64,000 nt of DNA from the NCBI GenBank assembly GCA_033807775.1, contig CM066317.1, forward strand, positions 32,739,870 through 32,803,869, given 5' to 3'. Origin of the DNA: Saussurea involucrata (lineage: Eukaryota; Streptophyta; Magnoliopsida; Asterales; Asteraceae). Within the stretch, counting starts at the first letter, position 1, and each line of letters begins with the position of its first letter. A program made the translations under genes and the position numbers. The notes below the pieces were generated by a model that worked only from the letters and a program-made list of their open reading frames with translations, did not search any database and was not told the origin of the DNA. Positions 50,401 to 61,717 of this stretch are shown piece after piece.

Positions 50401-50508
50401 AAATTCCGAGGTATTTTCAGGAATGATTTGTAGAAATGATTTTATCTACTTTCGGTTATTTTATTGAAATTAAAGTTAGTTGCTCGTTCCAATTTTGAGG
50501 GTGTTACA
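47491..50508 (+). repeat. G3 tandem units 2 and 3
   Basis: Direct repeats of the LTR 3' half plus leader, nearly identical to each other. A G run in each unit differs: 5 at 46253-46257 in unit 1, 14 at 47947-47960, 20 at 49660-49679. Minus-strand short frames recur in every unit and are not genes. Confidence 0.85.
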
Positions 50509-50677
50509 TAGTGCCTCCTAAGAGATATGATAACTGACCATTCAGGATCAATGTTTGCATCCGGAGATAGATAAACAATTAAATGTAAACTATGTAATTA
50601 AAAGATGAAAAATGTAAGAATTGATATACCACAAGGACCAAATATGTAATCTTTTTGGATGAGTTAACACTTTATTG

Positions 50678-51940
50678 AGTAAATTACTGTTTTGGTCCTG
50701 TGGTTTGTTAAAATATACGAAACTGGTCCTTTAACTTCAAAATTTACCTTTTTGGTATCTGTGGTATGCATTTCGTTACGAAATTGGTCCCTCGAGCTGA
50801 CGGCCGTCTATTTCCTCCGTTATCTCAAGGGCAATATGGTCTTTTTTTTTTACCCCTTTTCATTTATTTTAACTTTTTTTTTAATTAATTATAGAGTAAA
50901 TTACTGTTTTGGTCCCTCAGTTTTTCCATTTTTTTTATTTTTTTCATGAATCTTCATCTTCTTCAAGAAGATTATGAAGAGCATGAAAAACACCATGAAG
51001 AAACCATGATAATCAAACTTTAAATCCAATTCAAATAACACCAATAATATTTAAATCCAAATCCAATTCCAAAAACATTATTTAAATCAAAACCCTAAAT
51101 AAAAATATCATTTACGAGACTTGCACAACATCTTTGGCTTGATCATCTTCATCACCATTAAAGATCAAATTTTCTTGAACTTTTTGACAAAGCAAACAAG
51201 AAACATGGGGTTTCTGGATTTTGGATAATTGCGATTATGGAAGGAAAGTAACAACTTTACATGGGTTTTTAGAAAATTGTTGTTGAAGATGAAGAAACGT
51301 TGTGGGATTTTGGTTCCCAAATTGGAACAAAAAACAATAATTATAAAGAGGTGTGGCACTCGATTGTGATTGAGATTTTTTACCCAAATTGTGTCTTCGT
51401 CTTCTCCGGCGACTTCGTCTTCTCCGGCGACTTCGTCTTCTCCGGCGACTTCGTCTTCTCCGTCGATTTCGTCTTCACCGGCGTCTCTCTCTCTCTCTTT
51501 TCTCTCTATCTCTCTCTCTCTTCTCGATCTTTATCTCTTGTTCAGATCACTTCTCGATCTGTCAGATCTCCTCTCAGATCTCCGGCGAAGCATAGGGACG
51601 ATCTGGTGGTGGTGGTCTTCAATCCATGTTCTTCATGTTCTTCTTCTTGGTGTTCTTCACGTGTTCTTCATAATCTTCTTGAAGAAGATGAAGATTCAAG
51701 AAATAAAAATAAAAAATAAAAGAAAAATGGTATAATTAATTAAAAAATGTTAAAAGAAATAAAAATTTATAAAAGACCATTTTACCATCGAGATAACGGA
51801 GGAAATAGACGACCGTCAGCTCGAGGGACCAATTTCGTAACGAAATGCACACCACAGATACCAAAAAGGTAATTTTTTAAGTTAAAGGACCATTTTCATA
51901 TTTTTTGACAAACCACAGAGACCAAAACAGTAATTTACTC
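50678..51940. mobile_element. MULE M1, possible Pack-MULE
   Basis: 1.26 kb with terminal inverted repeats of about 300 bp starting GAGTAAATTACTGTTTTGG. The flank is CACTTTATT at 50669-50677 and TACTTTATT at 51941-51949, a 9-bp duplication with one mismatch. It sits in the right terminal repeat of M0. The centre (51130-51600) has an 18-bp repeat CTTCGTCTTCTCCGGCGA in about five units (51396-51485), a CT-rich run and UTR-like text, perhaps captured from a host gene. The open frames there are low-complexity and I do not call a gene. Confidence 0.8.
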
Positions 51941-52560
51941 TACTTTATTTTGACAAAGGTGGATGGAGAGACGGAAATGAAAGTAAAATGGAAACCATAA
52001 GGATGAAAAAAGCAATTTTTAAAGACAAAGGACGAAAATCGTTATAAGCATAAGGACGGAAATCGTAGTTTACTCAAAAAGTAATTTAGCCTCTCAAATG
52101 ATTTTCTAGATATTTTACAAAATTTAAATTTATAGACACAAATACCCTTTAAACCAAAGAGGGACGGGAAATTGACCAAAATAGCCATACCACAAACCCA
52201 TAGTGAGAAAATAGCCAAAGTCTCTCCGGATTTACCAAAATGGCCACGGGTCCGCACTCAATCCAGTGCGGACCGCACTCCCCTAAAAAACGACGTCGTT
52301 TCTGCAAAAAACTGGGCTCCGACATGGGCCTCCTCCGCATCCGCAATATTGGGCTCTGCATCCGCACTTGCGAGTGCGGAGCAAACCCTAAATCCTGCGC
52401 AACCGCCATTGCGTTTCTTTTTAAAGAACTTGGTGCCCCACTTGTATTTTTTTTAAAAATTGGTCCCCACTCTTCAAAAAAAACGTTGGTCCCCCCCTTT
52501 AGTGTATAATTTAGAGCTCGTGAAGTCAACGAGAGCGGGATAGACGCATATTTTAACACA

Positions 52561-55500
52561 ATGGCGGACGAGGTAAGTTTTTTTTAACACAATGTTCACA
52601 TCTTTCGTTTTTTTAATCTAAGTTTGTATTAACCTTTGTGTTTGTTTATTAATGTATGTATTGTATGAAGTATGTAATGTTGTTTAAATTTTACATAATG
52701 TTTTTGTTCACATTTGTTCTATTTTGGAGTATGTAATGTTGTTTAAATTTTATTTTGTTATTTAGTATTGTGTTGTAAAAGGCATGATATTTTTAATCTA
52801 AGTTTGTAGTAAACTTTGTGTAAGTTTATTAATGTATGTATTGTATGAAGTAGTTTTAAAAAAATATGTTTTCTGGAAAATTACAGACTAGGTCCCTATA
52901 GTTTGAAAAATGACGGTTTAGGCCCCTAGACTTTGAAAATTGGCACTTTCGCCCCCTAAACTTGGATTTTCACCCAACTTTGTAGACAAGTAGTCCCATT
53001 AGTTTTAAAAAAATCTATTTTCTAGAAAATTACAGTCTAGGTCCCTATAGTTTGAAAAATGATGGTTTAGGCCCCTAGACTTTGAAAATTGGCACTATAG
53101 CCCCCTAAACTTTGATATTTATATACGCATGAGGCGTTTAGTGACAACTCTTTGAAAACCTAGTGAGTCTTTGACGATTAAGTCAAAGCTAAGCCGGTTG
53201 AGAGAAATCCGTGCAAAGTTAACCGAACATAGGCTTGATCTTTTTCGCGCCACTTGTTTTGGTACATTGATGGATTATGAGGACTTGAATAACGACCCTG
53301 CACTTGTTCTCTCCATTTTGAAGAAGGAGATAGCCATCCCTGGTGGTCAGCCGAGGTAGTCATTATATTACAGTTTTCACGAGCACACGCTTAGATATGG
53401 CCCGGAGGAGTTCTGTCTTATTACGGGACTCACTTTTGGCCCCATGTCGGCCCTTCCTGCCCCCAAGAGTCGGGGATTTGTTAATAGAATTTTTGGGAAC
53501 GCAAAATTGACCGTTGGCCACCTCAAGAAGTTGTTCGACACCTTCCGCGTCCCAGCTAGTGCAGACAGTTACTCGGACATTGATGTTGTCCGAGTATGTT
53601 TGATGATGGTGGCAGAGGAGGTGTTCCTTGGCCGACAGCATCATTTGCCCCTTTCGCACACGGTCGTTACGTTGATAGAGAATATTGGGGCTTGGAACCG
53701 ATTTCCTTGGGGTAGTTTCATCTGGGATGCAACATATAAGCAGATGAAAGGTTTTATGGGCCGTCGGCGTGAAAAGAGGCCGAAGCTGACGTTAACGGGA
53801 TTTATCCAGCCGTTCAAGGTTAGTTACACAATATTAAATATTTCTACAATTGTTAATGACTTTGTAGGCGTAACATTACTTTTTCCGCAGATATGGATTC
53901 TCGAGACTTTTCCTCGCTCGAGGACGTCTTTCGTGCAGCACAACCGGGTTCCTAGGATAACTGGTTGGACTAGGAGACGAAAAGTATTATATACACCCGA
54001 GATTGATGCCATTTTGTTCCATTCGGTGCGGGTAAGAATTTTTACAAAGTTGGAGGTTTGTATGAAGATAACCCCTTAAATTCTAATATTACGTCAACTC
54101 TTGCATATATTAGGAGGAGGACCACTCACTCACGAGACTTGTCGCCACACGCAGAGGAGGGAATGGCGTGGTATACGTCCAGCCAGAGGTTCTTCCACGA
54201 TGGAGCCGGTGGTGACCCTGACGAGGACGGCGACGATGACGAGGACGGCGATGATGACGAGGATGAGGCCGTTAACGATCAGGAGCACGATACATCAGGG
54301 ATTCCGGACTTCACCAATTAGGGATTCCGGGCTCCAACACCACCAGTCCGTTTCTCAGATCTGCCCTCTAGGGAGTTTCCGTCCGATGACCCGAACTGGG
54401 CGCATGTGGGTCTGCTTCAGCAGGCTGGTGTTTGGCTTGAGAGTCGTTTTGAGGCGCGTTTTAATGTAAGTATTTCATTTAACACCGTTTAACATTTTGG
54501 TATGAAAACTTACTAACACCGTTTAACATTTTGGTACTTGTACGCATGAGTCATCACATCCACCCCCTCCTCCTTCTTCTCCTTGGTTTGACAATATCTT
54601 CTCTCCCAGGCCATCACATGTGCCGTTTCGTCCACCAGGGTCTACGCTCGTGCCGCAATCTGGCTTTTCCACCATGGGCATGCCAATGCTGCTTCATGAA
54701 ACTGCAACAACATCAATGTCGATTCATGAACTTGGCGTGGACATGTCACCCTTCTTAACCAGTCCTGTCATCGACCCAAACCCACCTGAGATGGAGGAGG
54801 AACCCCTTGGTAGGGGGCACGCCAGCGTTGGACTTAGAGATGGCATTCGTCTCCTTATACGCAGTGTCCTGATACTACCCCCGTCAGGCCCCGTCCGGCT
54901 GGTACCAGTAGGCTGCAGCCATATGTTGAGCAACTCTACCTCTAAAACCAGTTGGGCAGTATGAGGATTTCTTTTTTACCTCGTGGTGCTGTAGAACCAA
55001 CGTTTTAGGGGCAATTATTGGGCTATGAAAACCATGGATGGCTTGAAGACCCGGTTAGTACATTCATATGTTATTATAGTCCTACAATTTGAATACCAAA
55101 AAAGCATCAGTGTAGCTTATCATTGAATGGTTTATTTATAGCATATCGAGGCATGGGTTCGAATGGCGCTCACCCCACGTTCTCCAGATAGCAACTGGAC
55201 GATGGTCGTCCCAGAGTGGTGGGGAAGGCTGATACTTGGGCACCTACTTGAGGTAGTCTCGCAAATTGACGGGTCAATGACTTTGTCGGACGGATTTCCT
55301 ACATGGACAGGATCTGTGAACATTGTATGTAATCTAAGTTTCCCTATTTCAAACATTATGAATTTATACTATCTAACTAATGTTAACTTTATGTTTGTAG
55401 GTTCTTATACCCATGAACATCGATAACAACCATTGGGTGCTCGGGGAGTTGTCCTTACAGACCATGCAGATGATTGTATATGATAGTTATCAGACCGTTT

Positions 55501-55778
55501 TGCCTAGAATTGCCGCGTTGCTTGAGACATTCAAGCGAAATATGACGTTCATATTAAGGTGTATACAAGACAATGAACGAGCTACGCAGATGGACCTATT
55601 CGGATGGAGTTATGCAGCGGATGTTCCCCAGCAGACTGGTCAGCTAGGCGACTGTGGTGCTTTCACCTGCCGATTTTTGTCAGATAGGGTTAACGGGCAA
55701 CTACCTAACATGGATATCGATATCATGGCTTGGCGGAGAGAAATGGCAGAAATATTTTGGACCTCCGCGTTGAATTAG
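52561..55778 (+). pseudogene. K2 DUF1985-Ulp1 (C48) protease gene, decayed
   Basis: Same seven-exon plan as K1: exon 1 52561-52572 (MADE), exon 2 about 53168-53818, exon 3 53891-54031, exon 4 54114-54465, exon 5 about 54540-55053, exon 6 55142-55324, exon 7 55401-55778. Introns are GT-AG and phase 0 where checkable. DUF1985 shows FCLITGLTFG and WNRFPWGSFIW; the C48 domain keeps His (NNHWVL), Asp (VYDSY), Gln (PQQTG) and Cys (DCGAF). Stops at 53357 (TAG), 54319 (TAG), 54943 (TAA) and 55006 (TAG), a 1-base insertion in exon 4 and a further frame change in exon 5 break it. Exon 4 encodes an Asp/Glu-rich tract. The start of exon 2 is the least certain point. Confidence 0.8.
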
Positions 55779-55976
55779 CTTTTAAAAGTTGTATAGTTTT
55801 TAAAAGTTGTATAGCTTTCATGTAAGAAGTCGGTGGGAATTGCAAAAAACTAAGGCATCGTGTAGCAGAAGATTTCATTTGTAGTCATTTCGATCCCAAC
55901 GCTTGCGAAAGTGTTACTAAAAACCAAAATCATTTATTCATGACCAAACTACAACATGAAACAACAACATAGATAA
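55779..55976 (+). other. 3' end of K2 protease gene and start of 34-bp repeats
   Basis: After the stop there is a duplicated AAAGTTGTATAG phrase, then the first unit of a ~34-bp repeat (ACAACATGAAACAACAACAT) that continues on the other side of G4 at 61718-61860. G4 therefore landed inside a tandem array. Confidence 0.6.
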
Positions 55977-57708
55977 TGTAACACCCCAAAACAGGGGTTA
56001 ACAAAAACTTCCATAAAACGGAAGAGTGGTACACATTACTAAAGTGAAAGTGTACATACTCATCATTTCAAAACCATTAATACAAATATTTAGTTAATTA
56101 TAACTACTATTGGACCACTAGCTTATTTGATTACTACTATAGCAATCAAATATTAAAAGGATGTCGGAAAGTTCTATCATCAATCTTCCAATCTTTAACT
56201 CTCCAACAATGATCTCATGCTCACAACCTCATTCTAGACCTTCTTGTGTCCGGAATCACTAAAATCTGTAACACATAAAACACATGACAAGTGTTAGGCT
56301 TTTAAAGCCTAAGTGAGGTTTACACATAGCACATAGAGCATAATCATAGCATGTAGGAATAACAATTCGATACATTCACAAATTGGATTCCATGGGGAAG
56401 GTCCATATCGCTACCCAGTTACATCATAATTGAAGATATACCTTGATCGGTACCCCACGGTATTGTCACAAGGCATAACACAACGGAAAACCCCACGGTA
56501 TCCGAAGGTATGAACCAAATACACTTACCCCACGGTATGTATGAATATATCCTCCAATGCATACTAGGTGCTCCTCCAATTATGTGAATACCAAATATGT
56601 TAATCCAAATAAGATTCAAAGCATATTAAACACTTAACAATGGTCCAACCATTTGGCATAATCAACTCTACTTCCATGTAGTTCACATACATCCACATGT
56701 ATTCAATCACATTCTATATGATTTCAATAATAAACCACCATGTTTACAATTCAAGAATAAGTCCATTTTGACCATTAAGCCATCAATTCATCATTAAGAC
56801 ATCTATTAAGTCATTATCATAATCACATACCAATGATATATATAATCAAACCAAACTCTTAACACCAACATTTAACATGGCATGCTAAGAAATGAACACA
56901 ATTAATCCACCATAACTTACTTAAACTCCTCTTGTTCCCCTCTTAACCATTAAGAGCATATAATTCAAGATTTCACATTAACAATACAAAATCAAGATAA
57001 GAAATGGTAGATAAGTATAATAAAATCTTTTAGGTACAGATTACTCACCTTTAATCTTCAATTGGTATAACCTTACTTGAAGACTTGAACCTTAATACTC
57101 CAATCAAGATGAAATGAAGATGCAAAGCCCTAATTGAAGTTTAATTAAGTATGATTCATATAACACTTACTTGAATTAGATTAGGTTTGAGATATGAATT
57201 TACCTTAGGTTAGATGAAGAAGTCGTTTGAGAGGAAAATGAGCAGAGTAATCTATCTGATTTTATGAGTTCTATATGAAAAAATGAGATGACTAAGGACT
57301 AAGGGGTGGGTTTAACCCCCTTTTGGCACGTTAGGTGTTTGGCGCCGATCACCCGCGCCGATGCATCGGCGCCATACCATCGGCGCCGGCTTCTGTTTGC
57401 CAAACCTCCCAACTTCCACTAATTTGGCCGTAACTTCTTCGTTAGAACCCCGTTTTTACCCCGGAAATTACCGTTGGCCTCGTATTCAAATTACCCATCC
57501 AACTAATCCATAAAATCTAATATTACACTTTATCATCTATTTTTCATTAATTTTCTTAAGGAATAAACTTACTGATTCCTATCGGAAATTATCAAATAAC
57601 AAGTAAAAGTCACAGGTATTACTTAGGATATCAATCATAATCTGAAAAGTCAAAATATTACGAAATATTAGACCTACTATTACTTACGAGGATTTTCCGG
57701 GTGTTACA
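55977..57708 (-). repeat. G4 3' LTR
   Basis: Plus-strand ends TGTAACACC and GTTACA. GGCGCCGATG/CATCGGCGCC inverted motifs at 57341-57392, a donor AAAGGTGAGT on the minus strand at 57052-57043, and the perfect hairpin TTAGGCTTTTAAAGCCTAA at 56294-56312. The minus-strand frame at 56419-56619 recurs in the other LTR and is not a gene. Confidence 0.92.
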
Positions 57709-57729
57709 ATTCTCTCCCACTTGAAATAG
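57709..57729 (-). other. G4 polypurine tract
   Basis: On the minus strand AAGTGGGAGAGAATT lies directly before the 3' LTR. Confidence 0.8.
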
Positions 57730-57752
57730 ATTTCGTCCTCGAAATCTTAGAT

Positions 57753-58297
57753 TTAAGAAAACAAATGTGGATATTTGTTCTTCACAGTTACCTTGTTCAG
57801 CTCTCTATAATCTATACACATACGCATTGAACCATCTTTCTTCTTTTCCATCTTAGCATTAATCACATATGCCAAGAATGCCTTACAACCTTTTTGTACA
57901 CATTTTCGCGCCTTCAACATAGTCATAAACGCCATTTCTCCCTTCCTCCGATCCCCATATATAACAATAGGGTTTCCGTCAGAAGATGGTATACGAATTA
58001 GCTTCTTAGCACACACAATTTCCGCTTGAATTTCTGCTAACCAATCCATCCCAACCACTACATCAAAATCCTCAATCAAAATTAGCATTAAATCTATTGG
58101 AAAATTCTTCCCTTCTATCTCTAGCGGACATCTTCCCAAAATATCTCTTACCACAACATTTTCACCATAGCTATTTCTACTAACAAAGCTTCATCTAACT
58201 GACTAACGGGCAAACTCAACTTTTGAACAAATGATAATGACACGAATGAATAACTTGCACCAAAATCAAATAAAACACGCGCATGTACGGAGTTTAG
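57753..58297 (-). pseudogene. G4 protease plus reverse-transcriptase stub
   Basis: Follows gag in the next frame: the gag frame slips at a run of eight T (plus-strand A run 58298-58305). The protease active-site region reads DFGAS; the flap region [10 protein letters not shown] and the following [15 protein letters not shown] are clear. Two internal deletions then join a short piece of reverse transcriptase ([22 protein letters not shown]) in frame to the last residues of pol (HLFS). Both joins fall at shared residues (KK, KYP), suggesting microhomology-mediated deletion. No polymerase, RNase H or integrase core remains. Confidence 0.85.
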
Positions 58298-59645
58298 AAA
58301 AAAAAGTACCCGACACCACATCCTTTGAACTTCTAGCCTCGTCAGTCGACATTTGAAATGCCCTTCCCGTTGCCTTCGGTGGTTCTGACTTGGGTTTCCC
58401 AGATCCGCCTGTCTTCAACCATGGGCAATCTCTCTTCACGTGACCCGGCTCACGGCATTCAAAACAAATTACCCCTTTTATTGAACAATCCTGCATTAAG
58501 TGCCCGGCTTTTCCACATTTACTACAAGTTAGAGGACCCTGATACTGACGAGTGTTACACGGACCCACATGAGATTTCCTGCATCGATTACACCATCTAG
58601 CCTCGTTACGATTATCTCCAACTTCATTCCCCGAGAATGGTCTTTGCTGACGAAAATTTCCAGATGACTCTTCCCATTTCCTTTTCTCACTTGTTGGTCC
58701 ACTTTCCAACTTTCCTTGAACCAAATCATCTTCTATCCGCAAGGTTTCTTCAATTGCCTCTTGTATGGTTGAAACCTTAGCATTTCTTAAAGCAGTCTTC
58801 ATACTAGCCGGTAATCCCCTTTGATACGTCTTTATCTTTGTTTTCTCATCAGGGGCTAAGTGTTCTACCAAATTTAACTTCTCCAGAAACAATCTTGAGT
58901 ATTCCATAACTGACATATCTCCTTTCTTCATCCCGTGGAACTCATCTTCAATCTTGTCTAGTGCCCGCTCACTGCAATACTTTTCAAGAATTTTCTTTTT
59001 GAAAGCTGCCCATGTGAACTTGGCCAACAATGCCGGTGCGATTGATGATCGCGTAAGGTTCCACCATGTAAGGGCTTCACCCTTAAGGAGATGAGATGCA
59101 AATTTAACTTTATGAGAGTCTTCACATTCACTTGCTTCAAAAGACATCTCGACTTCTCGAATCCAATTCATACATTTAGTGGGATCAATAGTTCCTGCAA
59201 ACTCTGGAGGTCTACATCCAAAAAACGTCTTGTATGTACATCTCCGTTCCTTTCTTCCTTCCCGAATAGTCGCATCTGTTTCCGTATTCAAAGTATTTTC
59301 CAAATTACCTTGCCCATTCAAAGCATTTTCTGCCATTGTCTCGCGTTGTCGAATGCTATTATCTCTGTCATCCAACATCTTCATAATTCGCTCCTGTTGT
59401 TGAGTCATAGCAGATTCCATAGCTCGGAGCATACTATTCCTCAACCGAGTTTCAAGCGCATCTTCTTCCGCTACTGGGTTCGATGTACCAATGTTAAGTC
59501 TCGATACATTTTCTGCTCCTCCGCCTAAAATACGTGGTCTCGGAGAATGTCTAGCTGTTGCTCGATTTTCAGGTTGGTCAGCAGTAGATTCAGATGCTGA
59601 CTGACCATCACGCGGTTGCTGCACATGACTTCGAGTATTTACCAT
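58266..59645 (-). CDS. G4 Gag protein
   Basis: 459 codons starting MVNTRSHVQQ. A retrotransposon Gag region (KTFFGCRPPEFAG, then WIREVEMSFEAS, then EALTWWNLT) occupies about residues 140-290. Cys/His elements follow near residues 360-420: CNRC...HVGPC, CSKCGKAGHLMQDC and CFECREPGHVKRDC. The last 15 or so residues are out of frame because of the homopolymer slip before the protease. The frame is otherwise uninterrupted, so it could still make particles for a trans-acting partner. Confidence 0.9.
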   Translation of the reverse strand: MVNTRSHVQQPRDGQSASESTADQPENRATARHSPRPRILGGGAENVSRLNIGTSNPVAEEDALETRLRNSMLRAMESAMTQQQERIMKMLDDRDNSIRQRETMAENALNGQGNLENTLNTETDATIREGRKERRCTYKTFFGCRPPEFAGTIDPTKCMNWIREVEMSFEASECEDSHKVKFASHLLKGEALTWWNLTRSSIAPALLAKFTWAAFKKKILEKYCSERALDKIEDEFHGMKKGDMSVMEYSRLFLEKLNLVEHLAPDEKTKIKTYQRGLPASMKTALRNAKVSTIQEAIEETLRIEDDLVQGKLESGPTSEKRKWEESSGNFRQQRPFSGNEVGDNRNEARWCNRCRKSHVGPCNTRQYQGPLTCSKCGKAGHLMQDCSIKGVICFECREPGHVKRDCPWLKTGGSGKPKSEPPKATGRAFQMSTDEARSSKDVVSGTFFSKLRTCACFI

Positions 59646-59980
59646 TTCAGTCTATCAAGCACACGAGAATGAGGTAAGAATCAGACTAATTTTGTGTACT
59701 AATACACTTATCAATTACCATAATAATAGAGATCAAGTACACTTACATAACAACATATTCATAATAACATTAGCTAGATGAAATTATGAACATGTAATAT
59801 ACAAGTATTCTTATTACCATCATTATAATTTTCAACAAATGTATTTTCACAATTCCTAACACTCTCCCATCCTATGTTATCTACCCATTCAACAATATTT
59901 CAATCTTATTGTTCTCAGCTTAAGTCTAGGCATACCATAGTCATACCTAGTTCACTTAAACTAGAGCTCTGATACCAACT
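59646..59980 (-). other. G4 leader and primer binding site
   Basis: Primer site TGGTATCAGAGC on the minus strand at 59977-59966, then an untranslated leader to the gag ATG at 59645. The leader hairpin of G1/G2 is not present. Confidence 0.8.
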
Positions 59981-61712
59981 TGTAACACCCCAAAACAGGG
60001 GTTAACAAAAACTTCCATAAAACGGAAGAGTGGTACACATTACTAAAGTGAAAGTGTACATACTCATCATTTCAAAACCATTAATACAAATATTTAGTTA
60101 ATTATAACTACTATTGGACCACTAGCTTATTTGATTACTACTATAGGAATCAAATATTAAAAGGATGTCGGAAAGTTCTATAATCAATCTTCCAATCTTT
60201 AACTCTCCAACAATGATCCCATGCTCACAACCTCATTCTAGACCTTCTTGTGTCCGGAATCACTAAAATCTGTAACACATAAAACACATGACAAGTGTTA
60301 GGCTTTTAAAGCCTAAGTGAGGTTTACACATAGCACATAGAGCATAATCATAGCATGTAGGAATAACAATTCGATACATTCACAAATTGGATTCCATGGG
60401 GAAGGTCCATATCGCTACCCAGTTACATCATAATTGAAGATATACCTTGATCGGTACCCCACGGTATTGTCACAAGGCATAACACAACGGAAAACCCCAC
60501 GGTATCCGAAGGTATGAACCAAATACACTTACCCCACGGTATGTATGAATATATCCTCCAATGCATACTAGGTGCTCCTCCAATTATGTGAATACCAAAT
60601 ATGTTAATCCAAATAAGATTCAAAGCATATTAAACACTTAACAATGGTCCAACCATTTGGCATAATCAACTCTACTTCCATGTAGTTCACATACATCCAC
60701 ATGTATTCAATCACATTCTATATGATTTCAATAATAAACCACCATGTTTACAATTCAAGAATAAGTCCATTTTGACCATTAAGCCATCAATTCATCATTA
60801 AGACATCTATTAAGTCATTATCATAATCACATACCAATGATATATATAATCAAACCAAACTCTTAACACCAACATTTAACATGGCATGCTAAGAAATGAA
60901 CACAATTAATCCACCATAACTTACTTAAACTCCTCTTGTTCCCCTCTTAACCATTAAGAGCATATAATTCAAGATTTCACATTAACAATACAAAATCAAG
61001 ATAAGAAATGGTAGATAAGTATAATACAATCTTTTAGGTACAGATTACTCACCTTTAATCTTCAATTGGTATAACCTTATTTGAAGACTTGAACCCTAAT
61101 ACTCCAATCAAGATGAAATGAAGATGCAAAGCCCTAATTGAAGTTTTAATAAGTAAGATTCATATAACACTTACTTGAATTAGATTAGGTTTGAGATATG
61201 AATTTACCTTAGGTTAGATGAAGAAGTCGTTTGAGAGAAAAATGAGCAGAGTAATCTATCTGATTTTGTGAGTTCTATATGAAAAAATGAGATGACTAAG
61301 GACTAAGGGGTGGGTTTAACCCCCTTTTGGCACGTCAGGTGTTTGGCGCCGATCACCCGCGCCGATGCATCGGCGCCATACCATCGGCGCCGGCTTCTGT
61401 TTGCCAAACCTCCCAACTTCCACTAATTTGGCCGTAACTTCTTCGTTAGAACCCCGTTTTTACCCCGGAAAGTACCGTTGGCCTCGTATTCAAATTACCC
61501 ATCCAACTAATCCATAAAATCTAATATTCCACTTTATCATCTATTTTTCATTAATTTTCTTAAGGAATAAACTTACTGATTCCTATCGGGAATTATCAAA
61601 TAACAAGTAAAAGTCACATGTATTACTTAGGATATCAATCATAATCTGAAAAGTCAAAATATTACGAAATATTAGACCTACTATTACTTACGAGGATTTT
61701 CCGGGTGTTACA
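59981..61712 (-). repeat. G4 5' LTR
   Basis: Partner of 55977-57708, same length. The hairpin lies at 60298-60316, the donor AAAGGTGAGT at about 61056-61047 on the minus strand and the GGCGCC motifs near 61346-61397. Confidence 0.92.
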
Positions 61713-61717
61713 GATAA

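Larger units (their letters stand above)
44395..50508 (+). mobile_element. Gypsy derivative G3 with tandem LTR-leader units
   Basis: Flanked by TAGTG (44390-44394 and 50509-50513). Order: full LTR 44395-47076, primer site, leader to 47490; then a 1.71-kb unit 47491-49203 made of the LTR 3' half plus leader; then the LTR 3' half again, 49204-50508, ending GTTACA. The join is at CCAGTTTTGATAGC (45797 in the first LTR) both times. There is no coding region at all. Units 2 and 3 share a 12-bp insertion absent from unit 1, so they duplicated from each other after the deletion. Confidence 0.85.
35216..52075. mobile_element. MULE M0, expanded to 16.9 kb by insertions
   Basis: Ends are inverted: GAGTAAACTATGATTTTCG at 35216 and its diverged complement ending TTTACTC at 52075. 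The terminal repeat is about 230 bp per side, the right one being split by M1. Both ends are flanked by the same 9 bases AAAAAGTAA (35207-35215 and 52076-52084), the hallmark of Mutator-type insertion. Everything between is nested: M1-like left end, palindrome, K1, G3 and M1. No gene of M0 itself is recognised. Confidence 0.8.
55977..61712 (-). mobile_element. Gypsy derivative G4, minus orientation
   Basis: 5.7 kb flanked by GATAA (55972-55976 and 61713-61717). Two LTRs of exactly 1732 bp (55977-57708 and 59981-61712) differ at about 17 sites by eye, so it is recent. Minus-strand order: primer site, leader, gag, then a much shortened pol. Gypsy type from the Gag and the KYPHLF chromovirus-style C-terminus. 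Non-autonomous. Confidence 0.92.

Noticed and set aside
51300..51735. Ser/Leu/Arg-rich frames of 139 and 121 codons
   Set aside because: An 18-bp repeat and CT-rich DNA keep several frames open at once; no support for translation.
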